Source: Streptomyces qaidamensis (GTDB taxonomy: Bacteria; Actinomycetota; Actinomycetes; Streptomycetales; Streptomycetaceae). From it: a DNA stretch of 64,000 nt. Both the position numbers and the translations under genes were made by a program. Below are positions 22,039 to 33,554 of this stretch, one piece after another. The stretch's first letter is position 1; each line of letters begins with the position of its first letter. Where the stretch lies: contig NZ_CP015098.1 in NCBI RefSeq assembly GCF_001611795.1, positions 1,674,001-1,738,000 on the forward strand. The letters run 5' to 3'. The notes below the pieces were generated by a model, which did no database searches, was not told the DNA's origin, and saw only the letters and a program-made list of their open reading frames with translations.

Positions 22039-23321
22039 GTGAGCTTCCCGTCGACGAGCGTGGCCTTGCCCCGCAGCCACGTGTGCGTCACACGGCCCGG
22101 CAGCTCGCGGCCCTCGTAGGGGGTGTTGCGGCTGCGCGAGGCGAAGCCCGCGGGTTCCACGAGCCCACGGTATGCCGTGTCGACCAGGGTGAGGTTGGCG
22201 GGCTCACCTGCCGAGACGGGACGGCCGTGGCCCGTGGCCTGTCCGATCTGCGCGGGCTTGACGGACATCCGGTCGGCGACGCCGGCCCAGTCCAGCAGAC
22301 CCGTGTCGACCATGGTCTCCTGCACCACCGACAGCGCGGTCTCCAGGCCGACCATGCCCATGGCGGCCGCGGCCCACTCGCAGTCCTTGTCCTCGTGCGG
22401 GTGCGGGGCGTGGTCGGTGGCGACGATGTCGATCGTGCCGTCGGCGAGCGCCTCGCGCAGGGCCATGACGTCGCGCTCGGTGCGCAGCGGCGGGTTGACC
22501 TTGTAGACGGGGTTGTACGTGCGCACCAGCTCGTCCGTGAGGAGAAGGTGGTGCGGGGTGACCTCGGCGGTGACGGCGATGCCGCGGGACTTGGCCCAGC
22601 GGACGATCTCGACGGACCCGGCGGTCGACAGGTGGCAGATGTGAACGCGGGAGCCGACATGGTCGGCGAGCAGGACATCCCGGGCGATGATCGATTCTTC
22701 GGCCACCGCGGGCCAGCCCCCGAGCCCCAGCTCCGCGGAGACGATGCCCTCGTTCATCTCGGCGCCCTCGGTCAGCCGCGGCTCCTGCGCGTGCTGCGCC
22801 ACGACCCCGCCGAAGGCCTTCACGTACTCCAGGGCGCGGCGCATGATCACGGCGTCGTGGACGCACTTGCCGTCGTCGGAGAAGACGGTGACGCCCGCGG
22901 CCGACTCGTGCATGGCGCCCAGCTCGGCGAGCTTCCTGCCCTCCAGACCGACGGTCACGGCGCCGATGGGCTGGACGTCGCAGTAGCCGTGTTCCTTGCC
23001 GAGCCGCCAGACCTGTTCGACGACACCGGCGGTGTCGGCGACCGGGAAGGTGTTGGCCATCGCGAACACGGTGGTGTAGCCGCCGGAGGCCGCGGCGCGG
23101 GTGCCGGTGAGGACGGTCTCGGAGTCCTCGCGGCCGGGCTCGCGCAGATGGGTGTGCAGGTCGACCAGGCCCGGCAGCAGCACCTTGCCGTCCGCCTCGA
23201 CGACCTGATCAGCCTCGGCCTCCGGGATCACACCCACCTCGGCGATCGTCTGGCCGTCGATCAGCACGTCCTGCGGCTCGCCGCCGAGCACCTTCGCACC
23301 ACGGATCAGGATCTTGCTCAT
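22035..23321 (-). CDS. pyrC: Dihydroorotase
   Basis: 428 residues, class I dihydroorotase of the amidohydrolase superfamily, which cyclises carbamoyl aspartate to dihydroorotate. Zinc ligands are visible in [17 protein letters not shown] (HxH), [23 protein letters not shown] and the catalytic Asp in [12 protein letters not shown]. The gene starts 5 nt below the pyrB stop and shares 4 nt with the PH-like gene. Confidence 0.98.
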   Translation of the reverse strand: MSKILIRGAKVLGGEPQDVLIDGQTIAEVGVIPEAEADQVVEADGKVLLPGLVDLHTHLREPGREDSETVLTGTRAAASGGYTTVFAMANTFPVADTAGVVEQVWRLGKEHGYCDVQPIGAVTVGLEGRKLAELGAMHESAAGVTVFSDDGKCVHDAVIMRRALEYVKAFGGVVAQHAQEPRLTEGAEMNEGIVSAELGLGGWPAVAEESIIARDVLLADHVGSRVHICHLSTAGSVEIVRWAKSRGIAVTAEVTPHHLLLTDELVRTYNPVYKVNPPLRTERDVMALREALADGTIDIVATDHAPHPHEDKDCEWAAAAMGMVGLETALSVVQETMVDTGLLDWAGVADRMSVKPAQIGQATGHGRPVSAGEPANLTLVDTAYRGLVEPAGFASRSRNTPYEGRELPGRVTHTWLRGKATLVDGKLT

Positions 23322-23326
23322 CTGTC

Positions 23327-24304
23327 TTACTTCTCCTCGGTACGGGGGTGGGTGACGGCGGGCTCGTTGCCCCCGAGCAGCAGGTACAGGACGGCCATCC
23401 GGATGGACACTCCGTTTGCGACCTGCTCGACGACGGTGCAGCGGTCGGAGTCGGCGACCTCCGCGGTGATCTCCATGCCGCGGACCATGGGGCCGGGGTG
23501 CATCACGATGGCGTGCTCGGGCATCCGCGCCATACGTTCGCCGTCGAGGCCGTAGCGCCGGGAGTACTCACGCTCGGTCGGGAAGAACGCGGCGTTCATC
23601 CGCTCGCGCTGGACCCGCAGCATCATGACCGCGTCGGACTTGGGCAGCGTGCTGTCGAGGTCGTACGACACCTCGCAGGGCCAGTTCCCGACACCGACCG
23701 GCACCAGCGTGGGCGGCGCGACGAGGGTGACCTCGGCGCCCAGGGTGTGCAGCAGGTCGACGTTGGAGCGGGCGACGCGGCTGTGCAGGACGTCGCCGAC
23801 GAGTGTGATGCGCTTGCCTTCGAGGTCCTGGCCGAGTCCGGCGTCCGGGCCGATCAGGCGGCGGCGCATGGTGAAGGCGTCGAGCAGCGCCTGCGTGGGG
23901 TGCTGGTGGGTGCCGTCGCCGGCGTTGACGACGGCCGCGTCGATCCAGCCGGAGTTGGCGAGGCGGTAGGGGGCTCCGGAGGCGCCGTGCCGGATGACGA
24001 CGGCGTCGACACCCATGGCCTCCAGGGTCTGGGCGGTGTCCTTCAGGGACTCGCCCTTGGAGACGCTGGAGCCCTTGGCGGAGAAGTTGATGACGTCCGC
24101 GGACAGCCGCTTCTCGGCGGCCTCGAAGGAGATCCGGGTCCGGGTGGAGTCCTCGAAGAAGAGGTTGACGATCGTGCGGCCGCGCAGGGTCGGCAGCTTC
24201 TTGATCGGCCGGTCGGCGACCCGGGCCATCTCCTCGGCGGTGTCGAGGATCAGGACGGCGTCGTCGCGGGTGAGGTCGGCGGCCGAGATGAGATGACGCT
24301 GCAT
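23327..24304 (-). CDS. pyrB: Aspartate carbamoyltransferase catalytic subunit
   Basis: 325 residues. It condenses aspartate and carbamoyl phosphate. [19 protein letters not shown] has the carbamoyl phosphate loop (STRTR, about residues 54-58), [20 protein letters not shown] the HPTQ motif, and [14 protein letters not shown] the aspartate-binding loop. No pyrI regulatory-subunit gene is adjacent, as expected for actinobacteria. It begins 102 bp below pyrR, a gap with two hairpins, unlike the tight junctions further down the cluster. Confidence 0.98.
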   Translation of the reverse strand: MQRHLISAADLTRDDAVLILDTAEEMARVADRPIKKLPTLRGRTIVNLFFEDSTRTRISFEAAEKRLSADVINFSAKGSSVSKGESLKDTAQTLEAMGVDAVVIRHGASGAPYRLANSGWIDAAVVNAGDGTHQHPTQALLDAFTMRRRLIGPDAGLGQDLEGKRITLVGDVLHSRVARSNVDLLHTLGAEVTLVAPPTLVPVGVGNWPCEVSYDLDSTLPKSDAVMMLRVQRERMNAAFFPTEREYSRRYGLDGERMARMPEHAIVMHPGPMVRGMEITAEVADSDRCTVVEQVANGVSIRMAVLYLLLGGNEPAVTHPRTEEK

Positions 24305-24352
24305 CTGTCAGGCTCCGTAAGGCAGTTCATTCGGGAGGTTCGGGGCAGACGG

Positions 24353-24401
24353 GCGCGCGGAGGCGCGCACTGAGCCGGCGTACGACGGCGGCGTACGCCG
24401 G
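24353..24401 (-). terminator. Two hairpins in the pyrR-pyrB gap
   Basis: On either strand CCGGCGTACG (24375-24384) pairs with CGTACGCCGG (24392-24401), a perfect 10-bp stem with a seven-base loop 5 bp past the pyrR stop. A second stem GCGCGC/GCGCGC lies at 24353-24358 and 24363-24368. They may act as a leaky terminator or attenuator before pyrB. Confidence 0.6.
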
Positions 24402-24406
24402 GAGCG

Positions 24407-25022
<616 letters not shown>

Positions 25023-25140
25023 CGGGATTGCGCCATACACGGTAGCAGGTCCCCGTTGTCGCTCCGATGGCCCCCTCGGATCACCTACTTGGCCTAACGG
25101 AGCGCCGATATCACGGAAGAGTCGGTGCGGACCATTCGGC

Positions 25141-25182
25141 TTGACGCGGCAGAGTAACGCTGCGTAACCTCACAGTGAGTTA
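25141..25182 (+). promoter_or_regulatory. Putative bldD promoter with overlapping palindrome
   Basis: TTGACG (25141-25146) and TAACCT (25165-25170) have 18-bp spacing. A palindrome CTCAC-A-GTGAG (within 25165-25182, flanked by TAAC and TTA) covers the -10 box and likely start point, 57 bp before the bldD ATG. BldD is known to repress its own gene, so this is a candidate autoregulatory site; it does not match the published BldD consensus exactly as I remember it. Confidence 0.55.
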
Positions 25183-25239
25183 CCAGCCGCGCGGCCTGGC
25201 ACCCACGCCAGACGCGTCGACACAGTGCCGGGGAGCTAT

Positions 25240-25743
25240 ATGTCCAGCGAATACGCCAAACAGCTCGGGGCCAAGCTCCGGGCGATCCGCACCCAGCAGG
25301 GCCTTTCCCTCCACGGTGTCGAGGAGAAGTCCCAGGGACGCTGGAAGGCGGTCGTGGTCGGTTCGTACGAGCGCGGCGACCGTGCCGTGACCGTGCAGCG
25401 CCTTGCCGAGCTGGCGGATTTCTACGGCGTTCCGGTGCAGGAGCTGCTTCCGGGCACGACTCCGGGCGGGGCCGCCGAGCCGCCGCCGAAGCTGGTCCTG
25501 GACCTGGAGCGGCTGGCCACGGTGCCGGCCGAGAAGGCGGGCCCTCTTCAGCGCTACGCGGCCACGATCCAGTCGCAGCGCGGTGACTACAACGGCAAGG
25601 TGCTGTCGATCCGCCAGGACGACCTGCGCACCCTCGCCGTCATCTACGACCAGTCGCCGTCCGTCCTCACGGAACAGCTGATCAGCTGGGGTGTCCTGGA
25701 CGCGGACGCGCGTCGCGCTGTGGCGTCCCACGAGGAGGCCTGA
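25240..25743 (+). CDS. bldD: BldD, c-di-GMP-responsive master regulator of development
   Basis: 167 residues. The N-terminal XRE-type helix-turn-helix (about residues 1-72: SSEYAKQLGAKLRAIRTQQG, GSYERGDRAVTVQRLAELAD) binds DNA. The C-terminal domain carries Arg114-Gly115-Asp116 and, eight residues later, Arg125-Gln126-Asp127-Asp128, the bipartite signature that binds tetrameric c-di-GMP and drives dimerisation. BldD then represses sporulation genes during vegetative growth (established in Streptomyces). I chose ATG 25240, which has GGGGAG 4 nt upstream. It is monocistronic, divergent from pyrR, with a strong terminator. Confidence 0.98.
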   Translation: MSSEYAKQLGAKLRAIRTQQGLSLHGVEEKSQGRWKAVVVGSYERGDRAVTVQRLAELADFYGVPVQELLPGTTPGGAAEPPPKLVLDLERLATVPAEKAGPLQRYAATIQSQRGDYNGKVLSIRQDDLRTLAVIYDQSPSVLTEQLISWGVLDADARRAVASHEEA

Positions 25744-25770
25744 CCCGCTCCGCGGGCCCAGCAGAAACGT

Positions 25771-25817
25771 GCCGCCGGGGTGGCCGAAACCGTATGGTTC
25801 TCGGCCACCCCGGCGGC
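25771..25817 (+). terminator. Strong terminator after bldD
   Basis: A perfect 17-bp stem (25771-25787 with 25801-25817), extended inward by AACC/GGTT, starts 27 bp past the bldD stop. It is one of the longest perfect hairpins in the window and could work on both strands. Confidence 0.92.
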
Positions 25818-25874
25818 GTTCTGAGGGCCTCGGCGCGCTCGGCCGTACGGGACGGCCTCGGAAGGCGCGGGAAC

Positions 25875-25914
25875 GCCGGAGGGCCCGCAGCGGTCACGCT
25901 GCGGGCCCTCCGGC
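25875..25914 (-). terminator. Strong terminator after nusB
   Basis: A perfect 18-bp stem (25875-25892 with 25897-25914) closed by a GTCA loop lies 10 bp past the nusB stop. With the bldD terminator it makes a back-to-back pair between convergent genes. Confidence 0.92.
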
Positions 25915-25924
25915 ATGTGGTCTG

Positions 25925-26359
25925 TCAGACCTCGTCGCGGCGGAGCGAGGGCTTGAGTTCCTTCAGCCGGCCGAGCAGGCCGTTCACGAACGAGGGGGAC
26001 TCGTCCGTGGAGAACTCCTTCGCCAGCTGCACCATCTCGTCGAGGACGACGGCGTCCGGCGTCGCATCGACCCAGATCAGCTCATAGGCGCCGAGCCGCA
26101 GGATGTTGCGGTCGACGACGGGCATCCGGTCCAGCGTCCAGCCGACGGAGTACTGCGCGATCAGCTCGTCGATGCGCTTCGCGTGCTCCGCGTAGCCCTC
26201 GACCAGCTCCATCGTGTACTCGCTGACCGGCGGCTGCCGGGTGTCCGCCCGGGACAGCCGGACCCAGTCCGCGAGGACGGTCAGCACCTCGGCGCCGCGC
26301 TGGTCCCCCTCGAAGAGGATCTGGAAGGCGCGCTTACGGGCCGTGTTGCGAGCAGCCAC
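25925..26359 (-). CDS. nusB: Transcription antitermination factor NusB
   Basis: 144 residues. With NusE, NusA and NusG it forms the rRNA antitermination complex on boxA RNA. The family pattern RKRAFQILFEGDQRG at the N-terminus, the RNILRLGAYELIWVDATPDA segment and SFVNGLLGRLKEL near the C-terminus are clear. The GTG start at 26359 is 2 nt below the efp stop, so efp and nusB are co-transcribed, the common bacterial order. Confidence 0.97.
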   Translation of the reverse strand: MAARNTARKRAFQILFEGDQRGAEVLTVLADWVRLSRADTRQPPVSEYTMELVEGYAEHAKRIDELIAQYSVGWTLDRMPVVDRNILRLGAYELIWVDATPDAVVLDEMVQLAKEFSTDESPSFVNGLLGRLKELKPSLRRDEV

Positions 26360-26361
26360 GG

Positions 26362-26928
26362 TTAGCTGTTCACCCGGCCGAGGTAGTCGCTGGTGCGGGT
26401 GTCGACCTTGATCTTCTCACCGGTGGTGATGAAGAGCGGCACGTTGATCTGGTGGCCGGTCTCCAGGATGGCGGGCTTGGTGCCGCCCGTGGAGCGGTCG
26501 CCCTGGACGCCCGGCTCGGTCTCCTGGATGACGAGCTCGACGGCGGCCGGCAGCTCGACGAAGAGCACCTCGCCCTCGTGCTGCGCGACGGTGGCGGTGA
26601 AGCCTTCGATCAGGAAGTTCGCGGCGTCGCCGACGGCCTTGCGGTCGACGTGCAGCTGGTCGTAGGTCTCCATGTCCATGAAGACGAAGTACTCGCCGTC
26701 CATGTAGGAGAACTGCATGTCGCGCTTGTCGACGGTGGCCGTTTCGACCTTGACGCCGGCGTTGAAGGTCTTGTCGACGACCTTGCCGGAGAGCACGTTC
26801 TTGAGCTTGGTGCGCACGAAGGCCGGGCCCTTGCCGGGCTTGACGTGCTGGAACTCGACGACGGACCAGAGCTGGCCGCCTTCGAGCTTGAGCACCATGC
26901 CGTTCTTGAGGTCGTTCGTGGAAGCCAC
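26362..26928 (-). CDS. efp: Translation elongation factor P
   Basis: 188 residues. EF-P relieves ribosome stalling at polyproline. The three-domain pattern is visible: [20 protein letters not shown], then [20 protein letters not shown] with the modified-lysine loop, and the C-terminal [20 protein letters not shown]. The loop Lys is in PGKGPA, the actinobacterial type; how or whether it is modified cannot be read. The gene is between the M24-like gene and nusB. Confidence 0.98.
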   Translation of the reverse strand: MASTNDLKNGMVLKLEGGQLWSVVEFQHVKPGKGPAFVRTKLKNVLSGKVVDKTFNAGVKVETATVDKRDMQFSYMDGEYFVFMDMETYDQLHVDRKAVGDAANFLIEGFTATVAQHEGEVLFVELPAAVELVIQETEPGVQGDRSTGGTKPAILETGHQINVPLFITTGEKIKVDTRTSDYLGRVNS

Positions 26929-26981
26929 GGTTGCGGAATCTCCTGGACTGACGTACGACCCCGGGGCACGCGCCTGCCTGG

Positions 26982-28097
26982 CTACAGGGCGAGCAGCTCC
27001 TTGGTCGTGATGGTGAGTAGCTCGGGTCCGCCGTCCGCCTCGGGGCGGACGACGAGCGTGTCATCGATCCGGACGCCGCCCCGGCCCGGGAGGTGAACCC
27101 CCGGTTCGACGGTGACCGGCACGCAAGCGTCCAGTTTACCCATGGCCGCGGGGCTCAATTGAGGGTCCTCGTCGATTTCGAGCCCCACGCCGTGTCCGGT
27201 CAGGGCCGTGAGGCCCTCCGTGTACCCCGCGGAGTCCAGGACCTGGCGTGCGGCGCGGTCGACGTCCCGGCATGCGGCGCCGGGTACCAGGCTCTCACGC
27301 CCGGCCCGCTGGGCTGCGAAGACCAGCTCGTACAGCTCGATCTGCCAGTCCGCGGGAGCGGTGCCGATGACGAAGGTGCGGCCGATCTCGCAGCGGTAGC
27401 CGCGGTACGCGGCACCGAGGCACACGGAGAGGAAGTCGCCCTCCTCCACCCGGCGGTCGGTGGGCCGGTGGCCGGGGCGGCCGGCGTTCGGCCCGGTGGC
27501 CACCGACGTCGGGAAGGCCGGCCCGTCCGCCCCGTGATCCACGAGCCGTCGCTCCAGTTCCAGGGCGAGGTGGCGCTCGGTGCGGCCCACGAGGATCGAC
27601 TCCAGGAGCTCGCCGAGGGCCTGGTCGGCGATCTCGGCGCCGATGCGCAGACAGGAGATCTCCTCCTCGTCCTTGACGACCCTGAGCTGCTCGACGGCGC
27701 TGCCGAGGCCGGTGAGACGCAGCCGGGGGGCGACCGAGCCGAGGGCTCTGTGCCGGGCCACCGTGAGGTGGTGCTCCTCCACCGCGAGGGAGTCCGCGCC
27801 CTGACCCGCGGCGAGACCCGCGGCCGCGACGGCCGGGTCACCGCCGCCGACTCCGGGCAGGGTCTGTACGCGCAGGGCCTCGTCGGGGCGCTCCTGCGTG
27901 GGGCGGTCGGCCGTGGGTCCGGCACGGACGAGGAGGTCCTGCTCCTCGGTCCTGCCCAGGAGCAGAACGGCGCCGTGCGGGGCGGCGCCCGCGAGATAGC
28001 GCACGTTGGCGGGGCGGGAGACCAGCGCCGCCGCGCTGCCGCCCGCGTTGCAGTAATCCCTCAGACGCGTCCGGCGGGCCGCGTACACCTCTGACAT
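26982..28097 (-). CDS. M24 (aminopeptidase P/prolidase) family protein with altered metal ligands
   Basis: 371 residues with a creatinase-like N-terminal domain (1-140) and an M24 pita-bread domain (about 145-365). The usual five metal ligands are Asp, Asp, His, Glu, Glu. Here the first aligns to Cys226 ([12 protein letters not shown]), the second to Glu237 (YRCEIGRTF) and the fifth to Asp345 ([11 protein letters not shown]). His302 (TGHGVGLE) and Glu331 (VTVEPGVHL) remain. This protein may therefore bind metal differently or lack peptidase activity. It sits where many bacteria have an Xaa-Pro peptidase, just upstream of efp. A tandem repeat lies in the gap before its start. Confidence 0.85.
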   Translation of the reverse strand: MSEVYAARRTRLRDYCNAGGSAAALVSRPANVRYLAGAAPHGAVLLLGRTEEQDLLVRAGPTADRPTQERPDEALRVQTLPGVGGGDPAVAAAGLAAGQGADSLAVEEHHLTVARHRALGSVAPRLRLTGLGSAVEQLRVVKDEEEISCLRIGAEIADQALGELLESILVGRTERHLALELERRLVDHGADGPAFPTSVATGPNAGRPGHRPTDRRVEEGDFLSVCLGAAYRGYRCEIGRTFVIGTAPADWQIELYELVFAAQRAGRESLVPGAACRDVDRAARQVLDSAGYTEGLTALTGHGVGLEIDEDPQLSPAAMGKLDACVPVTVEPGVHLPGRGGVRIDDTLVVRPEADGGPELLTITTKELLAL

Positions 28098-28140
28098 GAC
28101 CCGAGCGTATGAGCTCCGCCGGGTTGGCGCCGGTTGGGGG

Positions 28141-28288
28141 CGTCTGAGTGGGCGGTGGCGGATGTGTCCGGGTGGGTGGGGGCGCTGTCCGGGAGGCGTC
28201 GTGCCGCGCGGGGGCGTCTGAGTGGGCGGTGGCGGATGTGTCCGGGTGAGTGGGGGCGCTGTCCGGGAGGCGTCGTGCCGCGCGGGGT
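28141..28288. repeat. Two-copy 74-bp tandem repeat
   Basis: Copy 1 (28141-28214) and copy 2 (28215-28288) differ at only two positions that I can see, and a third copy starts (CGTCTG) at 28289 before diverging. The repeat fills the gap upstream of the M24-like gene and downstream of the P-loop protein gene. It encodes nothing convincing. The near identity points to a recent duplication. Confidence 0.9.
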
Positions 28289-28315
28289 CGTCTGCCGTCC
28301 GGGGCTGTGTGGGGC

Positions 28316-28349
28316 TTGTCGCGCAGTTACCCGCGCCCCTGAGGGGCGC
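28316..28349 (-). terminator. Dispersed Streptomyces hairpin repeat, copy 2, abutting the P-loop gene stop
   Basis: The block CGCGCAGTTACCCGCGCCCC then TGA and GGGGCGC forms a 7-bp stem (28333-28339 with 28343-28349) directly next to the stop codon of the gene ending at 28350. It matches copy 1 at 2544-2579 apart from single-base changes and the loop. Here it is placed to act as a transcription terminator. Confidence 0.75.
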
Positions 28350-29207
28350 TCACCACTGGGGCGGGCTGGCGATGGAGCGGGACAGGACGTCGTTCAGGAC
28401 CTGGGCCGTCTGCGGGATGTCGAGCTGGGAGTTGTCGATGATCGGCAGGCCCGAGCCGTACCAGCCCGCCATGCGGCCGTGGATGCGGGCCACCTCGTCG
28501 TCGGTGAGGCGGCGGTTGCCGGAGCGCTCGGCGTTGCGCTCCAGGACGATCTCCAGGCCCGGCAGGAGGACGACCGGCAGCAGGCCCGGCCCGACGTGGC
28601 GCTTCCAGCCGCCGAGGCCGACGACCGGACGGTCGGGGAAGACCGCGTCGTCGAGGATGCACGAGATGCCGTTGGCCAGGAAGTTCCGCGCGGCGAAGCC
28701 ACACGTGCGGCGGGCCAGGCGGTACTGCGCCTCGGAGTTGTCGTTCCACCCGGACTGCGGGTCGGCGAAGCCGGAGCGGACCCATTCGCGCACGTCGTCG
28801 AGGCTGATGTGGGCCGTGGGAACCCGGCGGTGGTCCGCCCAGTACTTGGCGACGCTGGTCTTGCCCGCGCCCGCGGGCCCGATGAGCAGCACCGCGAGGG
28901 TCGTACCGGCGGGGTCGGGGACGGTCGCGGCGGGCGGGGCCATCGGCATGGCGACCGGGCCGCCGGGCGGCAGCGGCACGTGCCCGGTGGTCTCCGGCGT
29001 CGGCGGGACGGACGTCGCGGCCGGTCCCGGTCCGGGCGGGGGCGCCGGATATCCCGGTGCCGGGGGCGGCGGGGGCACGGGCACGGGGCCCTGGTGCGCG
29101 CCCGCGTTCGGCGGAACCGGGTGTTGTGCGGCCGGCGACCAGCCGGTGGCCGGTCCGTGCCCCGGCTGGTGGGGCGGCGGCAGCGGAGAACCCACTGCGT
29201 GCTGCAT
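28350..29207 (-). CDS. P-loop ATP-binding (kinase/zeta-like) protein with proline-rich N-terminus
   Basis: 285 residues from ATG 29207 (GGAG 9 nt upstream). Residues 1-100 are Pro/Gly-rich with PVPVPPPPPAPGYPAPPPGP and probably disordered. From about residue 105, LAVLLIGPAGAGKTSVAKYW is a Walker A loop. HISLDDVREWVRSGFADPQS and SEAQYRLARRTCGFAARNFL resemble the substrate region of small P-loop kinases, and a basic lid ERNAERSGNRRLTDDEVARI follows. IDNSQLDIPQTAQVL ends the fold. It follows aroB on the same strand after a hairpin. I cannot name the substrate; nucleotide, sugar or peptidoglycan precursor kinase are all possible. Confidence 0.8.
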   Translation of the reverse strand: MQHAVGSPLPPPHQPGHGPATGWSPAAQHPVPPNAGAHQGPVPVPPPPPAPGYPAPPPGPGPAATSVPPTPETTGHVPLPPGGPVAMPMAPPAATVPDPAGTTLAVLLIGPAGAGKTSVAKYWADHRRVPTAHISLDDVREWVRSGFADPQSGWNDNSEAQYRLARRTCGFAARNFLANGISCILDDAVFPDRPVVGLGGWKRHVGPGLLPVVLLPGLEIVLERNAERSGNRRLTDDEVARIHGRMAGWYGSGLPIIDNSQLDIPQTAQVLNDVLSRSIASPPQW

Positions 29208-29279
29208 CCGGTGCCACTCCGTCTCGTACAGGCGATGGGCGCTGACAGCGGGGCGGAACCCGCTTGCTACCGAACGGTA

Positions 29280-29317
29280 CCGCCCCCGGTCGTCGATGTG
29301 TGAACGGCCGGGGGCGG
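29280..29317 (-). terminator. Hairpin after aroB
   Basis: CCGCCCCCGG (29280-29289) pairs with CCGGGGGCGG (29308-29317) around an 18-base loop, 55 bp past the aroB stop and about 73 bp before the P-loop gene start. It is a plausible end of the aro transcript. Confidence 0.55.
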
Positions 29318-29371
29318 CCCGAAGTGCCCGGCTCCGTAAGGTGATTTCGGGCGGAAGGAACGACCGAGGAC

Positions 29372-32156
<2,785 letters not shown>

Positions 32157-32297
32157 CGGTGCTCCTCAGTGCTCGCGCTCTGGTACTGCCCTGCGTACGC
32201 GCCTCGTCGCGTACGGCGACGGCGTGACCGGGTGCGCGGCCCGGTCCACCATCTCCGATCCTCCCACGCCGGGGCCGTTCGCCCGGCGGCCGGTCCA

Positions 32298-32663
32298 TCA
32301 AGCGGACGCGTTCGCGGACGGACCCTCGGCCTGACGCTGCGGCGCGTACGCTCCGAGGAAGTCGGCGCCGCTCGGCTGCTGCGCGGGCTGGGCCTGCTGC
32401 GGGGGCTGCGTCTGCTGCGGGGCGTACTGGCCCAGGTAGTCCGCACCGCGCCCCTGCCCGTACTGGGCCGCCGCGTGGACCGGCTGCCCGGTGCGGACGG
32501 CACGCCGGCGGGCGATCTTGCGCTTGATCTTGACGCCCCAGGACGCCACGACGGCGAGCACGATCAGGGCAAGCACCGTGATCTGCACCCAGTCGGGCAG
32601 GAATCCGAGCAGGGACTCGAATATCTGGGACTTGACTGATGCCTGGGACAGGCCTGCGGACAT
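32298..32663 (-). CDS. Small single-pass membrane protein with duplicated GADxLGxYAPQ motif
   Basis: 121 residues, ATG 32663 after AGGGGAACG. One membrane helix (about residues 25-43, WVQITVLALIVLAVVASWGV) is followed by a very basic patch KIKRKIARRRAVR and a Gln/Pro-rich tail. The tail carries GADYLGQYAPQ (73-83) and GADFLGAYAPQ (99-109), two near-identical 11-residue units 26 residues apart. The topology suggests a cytoplasmic tail. It lies between aroE and aroC on the same strand. I do not recognise a family; the repeated motif could be a docking element. Confidence 0.75.
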   Translation of the reverse strand: MSAGLSQASVKSQIFESLLGFLPDWVQITVLALIVLAVVASWGVKIKRKIARRRAVRTGQPVHAAAQYGQGRGADYLGQYAPQQTQPPQQAQPAQQPSGADFLGAYAPQRQAEGPSANASA

Positions 32664-32714
32664 GACGGACGTTCCCCTCCCCTGTTCCGCCCCCTGCGGA
32701 ACCGAGAGCGGATC

Positions 32715-33554
32715 CTATCGGTCGGCCAGTGCCCGCTCGCCCGCTTTTCGCATGGCGTCCAGGGGCGCCGGGGCCAGCCCCGTCATCTGCTCGACCTGAA
32801 GCACGGCCTGGTGCACCAGCAGGTCGAGACCGCTGACGACGGCACCGCCGTACGCCGACCAGCGCGCGGCGAGGTCGGTCGGCCAGGGGTCGTACAGGAC
32901 GTCGAAGAGGGCCGCCGGGCGCTCCGGCACGGACCGGGCGAGGGCGTCGGTGACGCCGGCCGGCGTGGTGCTGATCACCAGCGGGGCGCGCAGGGCCTGC
33001 TCGGCGTCGGCCCAGTCGGCGATGCGGACGGAGACGTCGAGCCGCTCGGCCCACTGCCGCATCTCGGCGGCCCGGGCCTCGCTGCGCACGTACACGGCGA
33101 TCTCACCCGGGCAGATCCGGGACAGCGCGGCCAGCGCGGAGGAGGCGGTGGCGCCGGCGCCGAGGACGGCGGCGGAGTCGACCTCGTCGATGCCGTGCTC
33201 GCGCAGGGCGGCGACCATGCCGGGGATATCGGTGTTGTCCCCGATCCGGCGTCCGTCCTCGGTGCGGACGACGGTGTTGACCGCGTCGACCGAGGCGGCG
33301 GTCTCGCTGATCTCGTCGAGCAGCGGGATCACGGCCCGCTTCAGCGGCATGGTCAGCGAGAGCCCGGCCCACTCTGCGCCGAGCGTCTCGAAGAACGCGG
33401 GCAGCCCGGCCTCGTCGACCTCGAACCGGTCGTACGTCCAGCCCTCCAGACCCAACTCCTGGTAGGCGGTGCGGTGCAGGACCGGGGAGAGGGAGTGTGC
33501 GATGGGGCTGCCGAGCACTCCGGCGCGGCGGGCGTCAGTTGCCCGAGCTGGCAT
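32715..33554 (-). CDS. aroE: Shikimate dehydrogenase
   Basis: 279 residues. NADP-dependent reduction of 3-dehydroshikimate. The substrate-binding GSPIAHSLSPVLHRTAYQEL and LTMPLKRAVIPLLDEI (catalytic Lys) lie in the N-terminal domain. AAVLGAGATASSALAALSRI is the nucleotide-binding loop. ISTTPAGVTDAL and VSGLDLLVHQAVLQVEQMTG follow. It overlaps the end of mltG by 20 nt, linking cell-wall and aromatic genes in one transcript. Confidence 0.96.
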   Translation of the reverse strand: MPARATDARRAGVLGSPIAHSLSPVLHRTAYQELGLEGWTYDRFEVDEAGLPAFFETLGAEWAGLSLTMPLKRAVIPLLDEISETAASVDAVNTVVRTEDGRRIGDNTDIPGMVAALREHGIDEVDSAAVLGAGATASSALAALSRICPGEIAVYVRSEARAAEMRQWAERLDVSVRIADWADAEQALRAPLVISTTPAGVTDALARSVPERPAALFDVLYDPWPTDLAARWSAYGGAVVSGLDLLVHQAVLQVEQMTGLAPAPLDAMRKAGERALADR

